From positions 1 to 24,198 of the forward strand of contig JADFKI010000019.1 of the NCBI GenBank assembly GCA_022565015.1: DNA of 24,198 bases, in the 5' to 3' direction. The stretch's first letter is position 1. Each line of letters opens with the position of its first letter. This DNA comes from Chloroflexota bacterium (GTDB lineage Bacteria > Chloroflexota > Dehalococcoidia > Lucifugimonadales > JADFKI01). The translations under genes and the position numbers were made by a program. The notes under the pieces were generated by a model. It made no database searches. It worked only from the letters and a program-made list of their open reading frames with translations, and was not told the DNA's origin. Below, piece by piece: positions 1-8,085 of the stretch.

Positions 1-79
1 CCTGAGCTTGCAGGATATCCGCTCAGATGGCCATGAGGGCGGCGACGGGGAGCCGGACAGGGCTACAGGCTCTCTGAGG

Positions 80-514
80 TCAGGGTTGCAGTGTAACGTA
101 GAGTTCTTTTGAGCCTTCCCAGAATCCGAAACCGAATTCCTGAAACATCCCTTCCCTGCCAAATAGGCCCACGAAGAGTGGGTTGATAGGTAGCACCTGG
201 AGATTGACTGGGCATTGAACTTGCTTGCCAAATACCTCGAGAGTGACTTCGTATCTATAGGCCTGTGCGTCTCCTCCGCCAGTGACGACGCCATGAGGGG
301 TGCCCACATCCCATGAAGACAGTCCCAATAATTGATACAGATCGTGACTAAGCGTGGTGACACTTGCACCAGTATCGAATAAAAGTGGCAATTCGATGCG
401 GTTCCCGTCAGGTTGAACCAAACCCACTATAACTATAGGGAAGCTTTTGAAAACGCCTGGGTCGATCTCAATTTCGCGAAATCGAACCGTGTGTTCAAAG
501 GTCTTTATTTGCAT
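80..514 (-). CDS. Retropepsin-like (clan AA) aspartic protease
   Basis: A 144-residue protein with the single-domain architecture of bacterial retropepsin-like proteases, which form the active site from two identical subunits. The catalytic motif is visible as LLFDTGAS with D47-T48-G49, followed by a flap-like segment rich in Gly (VVTGGG) and a late NPLFVGLFGREG motif matching the hydrophobic-Gly-Arg-(D/E)-Gly motif that closes the fold. There is no signal peptide or membrane segment, so it is probably cytoplasmic. It is the last gene of a three-gene minus-strand operon, and its start overlaps the end of the upstream DUF5678-like gene by 20 bases, which points to translational coupling; only a weak Shine-Dalgarno (GGGA) precedes the ATG. 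The substrate is unknown. Fold assignment is fairly sure; function is not. Confidence 0.82.
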   Translation of the reverse strand: MQIKTFEHTVRFREIEIDPGVFKSFPIVIVGLVQPDGNRIELPLLFDTGASVTTLSHDLYQLLGLSSWDVGTPHGVVTGGGDAQAYRYEVTLEVFGKQVQCPVNLQVLPINPLFVGLFGREGMFQEFGFGFWEGSKELYVTLQP

Positions 515-962
515 AGGCTGTTTCCCATATAATCGGTGTTTCGGGCACTCGCGTTATTAAAGGATTTTGTATGCTCTGCGCCTGTATGAGGCTCAGCAGC
601 TCTTGCAGAGTGATAGAGGCCGCCGCAACTGCATTATCGCTAACGGCGATCCAATTGCCGGCATATTCTCTGGTCAGCTGTCCCAAATTGGCGCTTACCC
701 ATTCCAGCGCATCGGCATCATCTGGGATAGTTTGACCCTGACGAACCTTGGCTACCCTTTTAGCCAGGACGAAGTCTTCAGCGGCCACCTGCCAAGATCT
801 GATCAACAAGTCGCCCTGGTCAGTGACATACCACTCTATGCCGTATGATTCTAGCTGCCGCAATACTTCTTCTGGAGGGCGGCCGCTTGTCACCGCAAAG
901 TCGAGGATCGTCTTAGACGACTCCACCACGGGAAATGACATTTGTTGGCGGCGACCAGTCAT
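495..962 (-). CDS. DUF5678-like protein
   Basis: A 155-residue soluble protein without signal peptide. The N-terminal half (roughly residues 10-90) is alpha/beta and not recognised. The C-terminal part contains the pattern Tyr-Ala-Gly-Asn-Trp-Ile-Ala-Val-Ser-Asp (YAGNWIAVSDNAVAAAS), a following helix, and ending ITRVPET, which matches the short DUF5678 domain (a Tyr-x-Gly-x-hydrophobic-Ala start, a helix, and an end in R-V-P-E). DUF5678 has no established biochemical role. Its ATG overlaps the stop of the upstream DUF3467 gene by four bases (ATGA), and its 3' end overlaps the protease gene, so the three proteins are probably made in linked amounts. It may be a substrate, partner or regulator of the neighbouring protease; that is inference from the gene order only. 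Confidence 0.75.
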   Translation of the reverse strand: MTGRRQQMSFPVVESSKTILDFAVTSGRPPEEVLRQLESYGIEWYVTDQGDLLIRSWQVAAEDFVLAKRVAKVRQGQTIPDDADALEWVSANLGQLTREYAGNWIAVSDNAVAAASITLQELLSLIQAQSIQNPLITRVPETPIIWETAYANKDL

Positions 963-1264
963 CGGGCCTTGCCTTGTTGATACTGTTCAGGTATGCGCTC
1001 CATTAATAATTTGCCCAGAGTGGCGGCATGCGCCATACTCATCACTACTGTAACTTTTAGCCGCGTCGTCATCTCCTCAGGGCCTCCACTTTGGCCAGGA
1101 ATACCCGGTATACTTTCGTAGAATTGGAGAATTATTTCATTGGCCGTCCCGACGATCTGTGCGAGATCAGAGTAGATAGAAAGTGCATCCGATGGCTGTT
1201 CAAAGACGCGTCGTACCTGGGATTCGCCTCCTTCTTGTGGCTGTGGGACATCATGGCCAACCAT
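959..1264 (-). CDS. DUF3467 family protein
   Basis: A small acidic/polar protein of about 101 residues. The core ALSIYSDLAQIVGTANEI followed by LQFYESIPG and, later, TTRLKVTVVMSMAHAATLGKLL fits the DUF3467 pattern (Tyr-x-Asn/Asp-hydrophobic, a Glu-hydrophobic-x-x-x-Phe strand, then x-R-hydrophobic-x-hydrophobic and His-Ala-x-x-Leu). DUF3467 proteins are small and uncharacterised. Two ATGs are adjacent at 1267 and 1264; the second is chosen because GGGGAGG lies six bases in front of it, while the first is only three bases away. First gene of the operon, about 35 bases downstream of a plausible promoter, and overlapping the next gene by four bases. The family call is good; the role is unknown. 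Confidence 0.74.
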   Translation of the reverse strand: MVGHDVPQPQEGGESQVRRVFEQPSDALSIYSDLAQIVGTANEIILQFYESIPGIPGQSGGPEEMTTRLKVTVVMSMAHAATLGKLLMERIPEQYQQGKAR

Positions 1265-1304
1265 CATATTCCTCCCCGTCGCTTCGTAGAGCGACCGTGA
1301 CCGG

Positions 1305-1334
1305 AGTGTAGCAGAGCAGCAAAACGAGCGTCAA
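1305..1334 (-). promoter_or_regulatory. Promoter of the DUF3467-DUF5678-protease operon
   Basis: On the minus strand TTGACG (1334-1329) and TACACT (1310-1305) are separated by 18 bases. Transcription would start near 1298, about 35 bases before the DUF3467 start codon. The rest of 1265-1495 shows no gene; it also holds an imperfect palindrome (GGCATT 1422-1427 with AATGCC 1448-1453, enclosing AGCAATTGCT), just downstream of the ATPase gene, without a U-tract. Confidence 0.55.
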
Positions 1335-1495
1335 CGACCCATTCGCCACCCCATATACAATCTATCTGGACAGCCAAAACTCTTCTTAACGCGTTCAAGC
1401 GGTTTGATGATTGCCATGTTTGGCATTCCGATGATAGCAATTGCTGCAATGCCTGGGAATGTGAATCCCACCATCCCAAGACTTGCCTGCCGCCG

Positions 1496-3037
1496 TTACA
1501 GCGTGGTCGGGCGGTACTGGAGGGCCTCAGCAAGGTTGGCGATGCCGATGTCGTCCGCGCCCGCCAGGTCGGCGACGGTGCGCGCGACCTTCAGGATGCG
1601 ATGGAAGCCCCTGGCCGACAGGTGCATCTGCTTCATCGCCGCCTGGAGAAGGCCCTGCGCCGAGTCGTCGAGCCGGCAGTAGTCCCAGACCTCGACGGGG
1701 CCCATGTCGGCGTTGCTCATCGTATTCGTGCCTTGAAAACGCCGGAGCTGCCGTTCGCGTGACCTCTCTATGCGCTCCCGAACAGTCGCCGAGGACTCTG
1801 CCTTTGTCGACGTCACGAGCTCTTCGTACTCGATCCTTGGCACCTCGACGAAGAGGTCGATTCGGTCCAGGAGCGGGCCGCTGATCCTCTTTCGATACCT
1901 CGAGACCTCATTGGGTGAGCACGAGCACGCTTTGACGGGGTCATTGGAAAATCCGCAGGGGCACGGATTCATGGCGGATACGAACATGAAGTTGGCGGGA
2001 TAGCTTACCGAGCCCTGGGCCCGGCTGATGGTCACGACCTTGTCTTCGATGGGCTGACGCAGCACCTCGAGGACGGTGTGTCCAAACTCGGGCAACTCGT
2101 CCAGGAAAAGGACGCCTCTGTGGCTCAGGGTTACCTCTCCCGGCCTGGGCAGCCGGCCTCCGCCGACCAGCCCTGCGTTGGAGATCGTGTAGTGGGGCGC
2201 GCGGAATGGGCGCTCGTCGATGAGTGGCGTGGAGCTGGGGAGCAGGCCGCTCACGCTGTATATCTTTGTAACGTCCAGGGCCTCTTCGCGAGTCATTCGG
2301 GGCAATATGTTTGGGATCGAACGGGCCAGAAGGGTCTTTCCGCTTCCCGGAGGGCCGCTCATGAGCAGATTGTGGGCGCCTGCCGCAGCTACCTCCAGGG
2401 CCCGCTTTGCGTGCTCCTGACCGCGAATGTCTTCCAGGTCAATGCCGTTGGAACGGGAGTTACGCGCGCCGTCTGTCGGACCACCTTCCAGCGCCGGGTC
2501 CACGTTTCGAACGTGTGGCTGTATCGTGGTCTCGCCTCGAAGGTGCTCGAGCAACTTTGCGAGGCTTTCCGCGGGTAGAACGTTGATGCCTTCCACCAGG
2601 GCGGCCTCATCGGAGTCCGGGCCGGGGACATGGACCGACTTGAAGCCCTGGTCTCTCGCAACGGCGACCATCGGCAGGATGGCGTTGGTATGACGGAGGC
2701 CGCCGTCCAGCGATAGCTCCCCGAGGAACAGCGCTGAATCGGGCACTTCGGGAATTTGGCCGGAGCTCGACAACACTGCGACCGCGATCGGGAGGTCGTA
2801 GGCGGGCCCCGCCTTTCGCAGGTCCGCGGGGGCCAGATTGACGGTGACGCGTCGCATGGGAAACTCGCAGCCAGAGTTGCGAATTGCGGCGCGAACCCGT
2901 TCCTTCGCCTCCTGGACCGCAGTATCAGGCAGTCCGACGATGGTAAAGGCTGGAAGGCCCGGAGAGATGTCCACCTCGACCTGGACTATGAATCCTTCGA
3001 GGCCGACTACGGCGCAGGTGTTGGTCTTGGCCAGCAT
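1496..3037 (-). CDS. yifB: YifB/ComM family Mg-chelatase-like AAA+ ATPase
   Basis: A 513-residue protein, matching the usual length of about 500 for YifB/ComM. The N-terminal domain (residues 1-170) has the Lon-protease-like fold seen in this family, with the conserved GLPAFTIVGLPDTAVQEAKE segment. The AAA+ core follows: Walker A GPPGSGKT at 228-235, Walker B GVLFLDELPEF at 308-318, a Cys cluster NPCPCGF...CSC at 357-373, and an arginine-containing SGPLLDRID at 386-394; the Mg_chelatase C-terminal helical domain ends the protein. ComM is a hexameric branch-migration helicase that helps integrate transformed DNA; whether this homologue does so here is inference. Start at 3037 chosen because homologues begin with MLAKTNT-like sequence and GGAG sits eight bases upstream; a longer reading to 3151 lacks family support. 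Confidence 0.93.
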   Translation of the reverse strand: MLAKTNTCAVVGLEGFIVQVEVDISPGLPAFTIVGLPDTAVQEAKERVRAAIRNSGCEFPMRRVTVNLAPADLRKAGPAYDLPIAVAVLSSSGQIPEVPDSALFLGELSLDGGLRHTNAILPMVAVARDQGFKSVHVPGPDSDEAALVEGINVLPAESLAKLLEHLRGETTIQPHVRNVDPALEGGPTDGARNSRSNGIDLEDIRGQEHAKRALEVAAAGAHNLLMSGPPGSGKTLLARSIPNILPRMTREEALDVTKIYSVSGLLPSSTPLIDERPFRAPHYTISNAGLVGGGRLPRPGEVTLSHRGVLFLDELPEFGHTVLEVLRQPIEDKVVTISRAQGSVSYPANFMFVSAMNPCPCGFSNDPVKACSCSPNEVSRYRKRISGPLLDRIDLFVEVPRIEYEELVTSTKAESSATVRERIERSRERQLRRFQGTNTMSNADMGPVEVWDYCRLDDSAQGLLQAAMKQMHLSARGFHRILKVARTVADLAGADDIGIANLAEALQYRPTTL

Positions 3038-3304
3038 GGCCGTGGCTCCACATATGAATTTCCACGCATATAGTAATGGTGTTGGAGGACAATCGTCAAT
3101 TTCAGGAGACGGCGCCCAGCTTCCCGGGGCAAAAGAATGGTGATCCAACAAACGAAGAACTGGTCGAGGTCTAAAAAAGACAAGTCCCGTAGAGGCTTAG
3201 AAGAGGGGTCCACTCGCTTGCCCAACCGTCACGGCCAGATGTGGCGCCCGGCGCAGTAACAGTATGTTTAAATGGGGTCAGCCTCAACGGGACTTCAAGG
3301 CTAA

Positions 3305-3333
3305 TTTATATTCTGTCTGGGCACTTCTGTCAA
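3305..3333 (-). promoter_or_regulatory. Sigma70-type promoter for yifB
   Basis: Minus strand: a perfect -35 TTGACA (3333-3328), a 17-base spacer and -10 TATAAA (3310-3305). This is the only near-consensus promoter between the transglutaminase and yifB. The predicted start is near 3298, leaving a leader of roughly 260 bases before the yifB ATG at 3037. Confidence 0.72.
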
Positions 3334-3366
3334 TGGTTTTTTAGAGAAGTTTCATACTTATTTTAT

Positions 3367-3395
3367 AAAAAATGCTTTCTAGTCTCAGGCGCATT
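3367..3395 (-). terminator. Weak terminator candidate after the moxR operon
   Basis: On the minus strand GAATGC and GCATT form a five-base-pair stem with a 15-base loop, immediately followed by TTTTTTAT. It lies 20 bases after the transglutaminase stop codon. The stem is short, so this is only a candidate. Confidence 0.35.
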
Positions 3396-3414
3396 CCAGA
3401 AATCGTTTCGCAGG

Positions 3415-5847
3415 TCATTCCTGAGGCCCAACGTGCTTCTCGGCTTCGAACTTACCCTTGTGGCCCTTGATGGACGACTTAATTCGGCGCAGGCCCAGGC
3501 GGGCGCGTTCAAGGTCTGCCGAGTCCAGCCCGGACGGGTTGTAAGCGGCGGAGCCGGCCACCATCCTCAGGTCGGCCAGGTCGTTCGCGGCGGATGCGCT
3601 CAGGGCGCCGTCGACCTGGGCCGCGTACTCTTCAGGGGTCTGTGAGCTCTCCCTGGCGGGCAACCCGGCGCGTTTGAGTAGCTTCTCAGCGCCAAGATAA
3701 AGCTTAATTACCTCCTGTCGCCCTTCTCCGGACAGGTGTGCGTACACGGTCCTATCACCATGTCGACGGATGAGCTTAGACACTCTCCAGGCTATGAGAC
3801 CGGTCATGCCGAGGGTCAAAATTATTCCCATGACGTAGGCTAAGCTGCCCATGAGTCCGCGGAGGTCTCCCGAGAATAAGTCTGAGAGCTTATCAGGCGA
3901 CGAACGGATGGAGTCGTAGACGTCTCTGGAGTAATCCACGCTGAAGAAGTTGTTGACTGCCGTGGGTTCGAGGTAAGTCCCACCCTCGCCGAACTGCTCG
4001 CTTTCCGGACGGGACGCGCTGTCGAAGGGAACCCAGCCAAATCCGCCTATGAAGATCTCGGCCCAGGCGTGACTATCGCTCGGCCTCACCACGTACGTAC
4101 CCGAAAGCGCATCAAAGCGGCCCGGAAGGTACCCGGTAACGAGGCGCGCGGGTATGCCGGACGATCTGGCGAGGAGCACCGTGGCCGTCGCGATGTCCAT
4201 ACTCGTCCCGGGTTCCTTATCCCTCAGGAACTCGAGGGGGTCTGCGGTCAGCTCTAGCTGGTCGGCCGCATCGGGATCGTAGTCATAGTTGTGGTCCACG
4301 AAGGTGACGATTCTGCGAAGCCTGTCGACGTCCGTGAACATGCCGTCCGTGATCTGATCGGAAAAGCCTCGGAGGGCGTCCAGCGAGTCGGGGATCGCAT
4401 GGTAACGATATTCAAGACGCCTTCGAGGATCCGCTGTCCTCAGGTTCTCGATGCTGAAGTCGGGTAGGGCTGACATTACGCGATAAACGTACTCATCTTC
4501 GTCGTCGGTATCGGATTCATCTCCCAAAGGCAATGACGCGAAAACGGGCGCGTATCCACTGATTATCCGGCCTTTTGGCGGCTTCTCCTTCAAGAAAAAG
4601 GTCTGGTTGTAGCGGGGTGACCTGCGAATCTTTCTTGGTTGGGGCGCAGTGTAGATTGCATGCGAGTCGTCTTCCGCCTCGAGGAACCAGGACGTGCGGT
4701 CCAGGTACCAGTTCTCTCCGTCGAAGGTGTCGAACACGTTTTCCCGCCAGTACGTTAGCACTGGGCTCCGCACCTGCATAAAGGGAGCATTCGCACCTGT
4801 TTCGATGTCCAGCGGCTGCAGTCTCCCTGCCGTTGTGGGTCCCGGCCGGGAGCCTTCGAACTCACCCGGCGAGGCCTCATACGAGCCGTCCCGCCTTCCC
4901 GTTCGGTCACCAGGACCGCCAGTCGCATCCCCTGAACGTCCAGAGTTGTCGGCGTTACTCTCCTCCGGCGGGCCTTGCCGTTCAGTGTCCCCGCCGACCG
5001 CTCCCGCCTCGCCCGCGCCTCGGCCGTCCGAATCCGGACTTCCATTAGGCTCCGGAGATTCGCTTGCCAACGTCTCAGCGTTTAGGGCAAGCACCTCACC
5101 CAGGAACTCCGAGTCAATGGACGCCTGCGGTACCTGGATCGATTCGCTCGCCTTCATGGGCAAAAACGCCCCGCTGGTGTCGTTGACCGGGTCGGAGAAC
5201 TGCTTGGGAAGAGCGAGGAATATGAGCGCGGAGAGCACCATAGAGACGACGAATACGGCGGTCCAGAACCAGGCAAAGGAAAAGCGCTTCTCGAACCATT
5301 TTACGTCGGCCTTGCCAACCTGGTCCATCAGAAACGACAGGGCAAGGAAAGATAGGAATAGGGTCGTAAAGCCAGTCAGGAAGAAGATGAAGGTCAGGTC
5401 TAACGCAAGCTGACTGACGAAGAAGAATATGGCGCCGCTAATAACGACTGAGGCGTACAGCCCCCCTCTGGACCTTATCTCGAAGCTGGCGATCGCCTGG
5501 AACAAGACCAGGAAGTACGCGACGGGTAGCCAGTCGCCGCTTATGGCCTGGGTGACGGTGCCGGGAACCATCGCCAGAGAGCCCAGGAGTGCCAGGGCGA
5601 CGATGCCGGTGCGCCACCGCCACTGGCGAAACTCCAGCGCCCAGCTGAAGGCGTGGCCGATGGTCAGAAGAATCGAGCCTCCCAGCCATACCAGGACGGG
5701 CGCTCCCACCCAACCGAGGGACAATCCCACCCACCAGCCCAGTGCCAGCACGACGAACCGTAAGGAAGGACTTTCTCCGGAGTGAAGTGCCAGAGACCTG
5801 CGGCTGAAGTCCGCGAGAGCGGGAATTCTGTGTCTTGCCAGGGTCAT
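3415..5847 (-). CDS. Membrane-anchored transglutaminase-like protein (DUF3488/TgpA type), catalytic Cys replaced
   Basis: An 810-residue membrane protein. About six hydrophobic segments fill residues 28-235 (DUF3488/TgpA N-terminal region). A disordered linker rich in Gly, Asp and Pro (about 255-345) follows, then an extracytoplasmic region with a transglutaminase core (about 490-620), one further membrane helix (about 667-690), and a cytoplasmic DUF4129-like tail with the QTPEEYAAQV motif. The core keeps the GIPARLVTGYLPG strand, His593 in SDSHAW and Asp609 in VPFDSAS. The position of the nucleophile reads GTSMDIATA, so Ser549 stands where the family usually has Cys. Last gene of the moxR-DUF58 operon, 21 bases after the DUF58 stop; no clear Shine-Dalgarno. 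Family call is firm; enzymatic activity is doubtful. Confidence 0.9.
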   Translation of the reverse strand: MTLARHRIPALADFSRRSLALHSGESPSLRFVVLALGWWVGLSLGWVGAPVLVWLGGSILLTIGHAFSWALEFRQWRWRTGIVALALLGSLAMVPGTVTQAISGDWLPVAYFLVLFQAIASFEIRSRGGLYASVVISGAIFFFVSQLALDLTFIFFLTGFTTLFLSFLALSFLMDQVGKADVKWFEKRFSFAWFWTAVFVVSMVLSALIFLALPKQFSDPVNDTSGAFLPMKASESIQVPQASIDSEFLGEVLALNAETLASESPEPNGSPDSDGRGAGEAGAVGGDTERQGPPEESNADNSGRSGDATGGPGDRTGRRDGSYEASPGEFEGSRPGPTTAGRLQPLDIETGANAPFMQVRSPVLTYWRENVFDTFDGENWYLDRTSWFLEAEDDSHAIYTAPQPRKIRRSPRYNQTFFLKEKPPKGRIISGYAPVFASLPLGDESDTDDEDEYVYRVMSALPDFSIENLRTADPRRRLEYRYHAIPDSLDALRGFSDQITDGMFTDVDRLRRIVTFVDHNYDYDPDAADQLELTADPLEFLRDKEPGTSMDIATATVLLARSSGIPARLVTGYLPGRFDALSGTYVVRPSDSHAWAEIFIGGFGWVPFDSASRPESEQFGEGGTYLEPTAVNNFFSVDYSRDVYDSIRSSPDKLSDLFSGDLRGLMGSLAYVMGIILTLGMTGLIAWRVSKLIRRHGDRTVYAHLSGEGRQEVIKLYLGAEKLLKRAGLPARESSQTPEEYAAQVDGALSASAANDLADLRMVAGSAAYNPSGLDSADLERARLGLRRIKSSIKGHKGKFEAEKHVGPQE

Positions 5848-5868
5848 GACTGTGGGTTGCGGCCCCGT

Positions 5869-7092
5869 CTAATTGTAGCCGGCTGCGGCATTTGGAGCAG
5901 TCTCCAGGGCGGCGACGCTGCCAAGCTCTGCAATCGAGCTTTCGACATCGCCCGGCCAGCATTCGATGACCCTCGCGCCGGCGCTGGACAGCAGACCTCT
6001 GGCGTTTATGGGCTCGGAAGACTTGTCGAAGCCTCTCAACACGATTGCGGTGACGTCGCGATTTGCCGCGGATAGCCTCGCGGCGTCTCGTAGCCCGTCT
6101 CCGTCGGATTCCTCTAAGACGACGAGGACCGCCGTATATGGGGGAGCCTGCTCTTCCAACGAGAGCCGACGGCTGCCCTTTTCGCCGCTCAGTAGGGCCA
6201 GAGAGCGTAGCAACAGATGTCTGCTGGAGGTCTCTTGCCTGACGCCGTTGGCGATAATGCAGACGACGCCGCCCGACCTGCAGACGTGATCTCCCGCGCT
6301 GGCTGCAATCTGAACGGCGTGTTCCAGCGCGCTCTCACCGCCCTGGACGCCTTCTTCCTGAATATTGAATGCGACGACAAGGGCGCTGTCCGGAGACTGC
6401 TCGAACTCCTTGACCTGGGGCAGATTCGTCCGTGCCGTGTTCCGCCAGTGGATGTGGTGCCAGGGATCGCCCGACACGTAGTTCCTGGAGCCGGTTATCT
6501 GGTCCCCTACCCTGGCACGATTCGTGGCGCTGCTAAACATACCTGAGCTGCTGGTCATGTCTAGTCCGGCGAAACGATGCACCTTGGGCAATACGACCAC
6601 TTCCATCGGGTCCTCGACCCTTTTTCGCCTGCGGAAAAGACCGAAGGGAACCTGCGTTTCGACAATCAGCGGCGGGAGCTGGTACAGACCTCGTTTCGTG
6701 AAGGTCGCCTGCGTCGTCGCCGCCTGCTCTCGACGCCTGCCCAGCCAGGCGATAAAGAGCTGTTTCTTGGCCGATTCGATGCCCTGGTCGCCGTAGTTGT
6801 AGCCTACGGTCACGAACATGCATGGCAAAAAGCCGCGGTTCTCCAGAGCGATGTCGAGCTCAACGGGATCACCGACCATGGGCCCCGGATAATCTTCGGC
6901 GCCATGCCATCGTGATATCCTTCGCCTGATCCTGAGGTCGCCTACGGCGATCCATGGCATGGCGGCGGATACCACGATCGCGCCCCAGAGCACGGCGTCG
7001 AATAAGAGCAGCCATCCGATCCTCGTGAGTCCCGCCAGTATCAGAACAAGGATGGCGGTGACGATTACGCCGACGCCCCTTACCGTGACCAT
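5869..7092 (-). CDS. DUF58 domain-containing protein
   Basis: A 407-residue protein with two adjoining N-terminal membrane helices (about residues 5-23 and 27-48), a beta-rich middle that includes the typical RGLYQLPPLIVETQVPFGLF strand pair, and the DUF58 signature GSRNYVSGDPWHHIHWRNTA at about 205-224, followed by a von Willebrand A-like C-terminal fold. DUF58 proteins nearly always occur beside MoxR ATPases and are thought to be the partner that MoxR acts on; a metal-binding site of the vWA type is not obvious here. It starts 12 bases after the moxR stop and is followed after 21 bases by the transglutaminase, so all three are probably co-transcribed. Confidence 0.92.
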   Translation of the reverse strand: MVTVRGVGVIVTAILVLILAGLTRIGWLLLFDAVLWGAIVVSAAMPWIAVGDLRIRRRISRWHGAEDYPGPMVGDPVELDIALENRGFLPCMFVTVGYNYGDQGIESAKKQLFIAWLGRRREQAATTQATFTKRGLYQLPPLIVETQVPFGLFRRRKRVEDPMEVVVLPKVHRFAGLDMTSSSGMFSSATNRARVGDQITGSRNYVSGDPWHHIHWRNTARTNLPQVKEFEQSPDSALVVAFNIQEEGVQGGESALEHAVQIAASAGDHVCRSGGVVCIIANGVRQETSSRHLLLRSLALLSGEKGSRRLSLEEQAPPYTAVLVVLEESDGDGLRDAARLSAANRDVTAIVLRGFDKSSEPINARGLLSSAGARVIECWPGDVESSIAELGSVAALETAPNAAAGYN

Positions 7093-7104
7093 GCCTTCGC
7101 TTCC

Positions 7105-8085
7105 CTATACCGGCAACGGCACGGACTTCAATACCTCGTCAACGACCTCTCGTTGCGCGGACTCCGAACCGGAATGGACTTCGATGCGATGCGGAAGCAC
7201 TAGCTTTGCCACTCTCTTCACGTCGTCGGGAATCATATAGTCCCGACCGTCAATGGCCGCCCATCCCTGGGCGGCATTTTGAAGCAGCACGGTGCCTCTG
7301 GGGCTGACGCCCCTGGAAACCGAGGAGTGCCGCCGCGTCGCCTGCGCGAGGTTGACGATGTACTCCTTCACTGGAAGCGCCACGTTGACCTGCTTCACGA
7401 TCGCCTGCATGGCCACGATCTGCTTCGTCGTCACGACTGGCGATACCTGCTCCATGCCGTGCTCGGTCCTGGACAGGATCTCCACCTCTTGCTCTACCGA
7501 GGGAATGCCAAGGCTCATTCGGATGAGAAACCTGTCCAGCTGGGAGTCCGGCAGAGGAAACACCCCGTGGCTCTCGGCCATGTTCTGAGTCGCGATTACC
7601 AGGAATGGCCTGGGCAGAGGATAGATATCGCCGTCCGCGCTGACCTGAAACTCGGCCATCGCCTCCAGCAGGGCAGCTTGTGTTCGTGGGCCTGTTCGGT
7701 TGATCTCATCGGCGATGAGGATGTTGGAGAACACCGGGCCGGGCCTGAACTCGAAGTGGCTCTCCTGCATGTTGAAGATAGAAGTGCCCGTGATGTCGCT
7801 TGGCAGCAGGTCGGGCGTGCACTGGACGCGCGAAAACTTCCCCTGGATGGAGTTGGCAAGTGTCTTGGCCATGAGCGTCTTGCCCACTCCCGGCGTGTCC
7901 TCGAGGAGGATGTGGCCCTGCGTTATCAGGCCCAGGACGACGAAGCGGATCGACTCCTGAGAGATGACGACTGCCTTCGCGATGTTTTCAACCAGCGAGG
8001 AGACCAGCTCCTGAAATCCTCGCGGCACCTCACCTATCTGGGAGGCTTCTTCTTTCGCCTGTATCTGAGTACTCTGTGTGGCCAT
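7105..8085 (-). CDS. moxR: MoxR family AAA+ ATPase
   Basis: A 326-residue cytoplasmic ATPase of normal MoxR length. Walker A EDTPGVGKT ends at residue 70, Walker B ILIADEIN is at 122-129, followed by the family signature RTGPRTQAALLEAMAE. Sensor 1 is ATQN at 165-168, but continues MAESHG where most relatives have PIEQEG. The PLPDSQLDRFL arginine-finger segment and the late SVSRGVSPRG sensor-2 segment are intact. MoxR proteins act as chaperone-like ATPases for vWA-domain partners, here presumably the DUF58 protein downstream. ATG at 8085 is supported by GAGGG six bases upstream. First gene of the three-gene minus-strand operon. Confidence 0.94.
   Translation of the reverse strand: MATQSTQIQAKEEASQIGEVPRGFQELVSSLVENIAKAVVISQESIRFVVLGLITQGHILLEDTPGVGKTLMAKTLANSIQGKFSRVQCTPDLLPSDITGTSIFNMQESHFEFRPGPVFSNILIADEINRTGPRTQAALLEAMAEFQVSADGDIYPLPRPFLVIATQNMAESHGVFPLPDSQLDRFLIRMSLGIPSVEQEVEILSRTEHGMEQVSPVVTTKQIVAMQAIVKQVNVALPVKEYIVNLAQATRRHSSVSRGVSPRGTVLLQNAAQGWAAIDGRDYMIPDDVKRVAKLVLPHRIEVHSGSESAQREVVDEVLKSVPLPV

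Larger units (their letters stand above)
3038..3414. other. Intergenic region between transglutaminase operon and yifB
   Basis: 377 bases without a convincing gene. The part next to 3415 is A/T-rich. It holds the yifB promoter described separately and, just after the transglutaminase stop on the minus strand, a weak stem (arms 3391-3395 and 3371-3375) followed by a run of Ts that may act as a terminator. The remaining bases up to 3037 would be a long yifB leader of about 260 bases in which no riboswitch was recognised. Confidence 0.5.

Noticed and set aside
2..26. CTGAGC/GCTCAG inverted repeat at the left edge as terminator of the protease operon
   Set aside because: Only six base pairs with a 14-base loop and no T-run on the minus strand; too weak to call.
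1264..1533. 89-codon minus-strand reading frame upstream of the DUF3467 gene
   Set aside because: It overlaps the end of yifB in another frame, spans the promoter of the next operon and has no recognisable motif or ribosome-binding site.
3038..3151. Longer N-terminus for the YifB protein
   Set aside because: The extra 38 residues have no match to the family start; the ATG at 3037 has a good Shine-Dalgarno and the MLAKTNT-like family start.
5869..8085. Possible complete vWA-protein cluster with a separate BatA/BatB-type gene
   Set aside because: Only moxR, DUF58 and transglutaminase genes are present; no vWA-TPR protein follows in this window.
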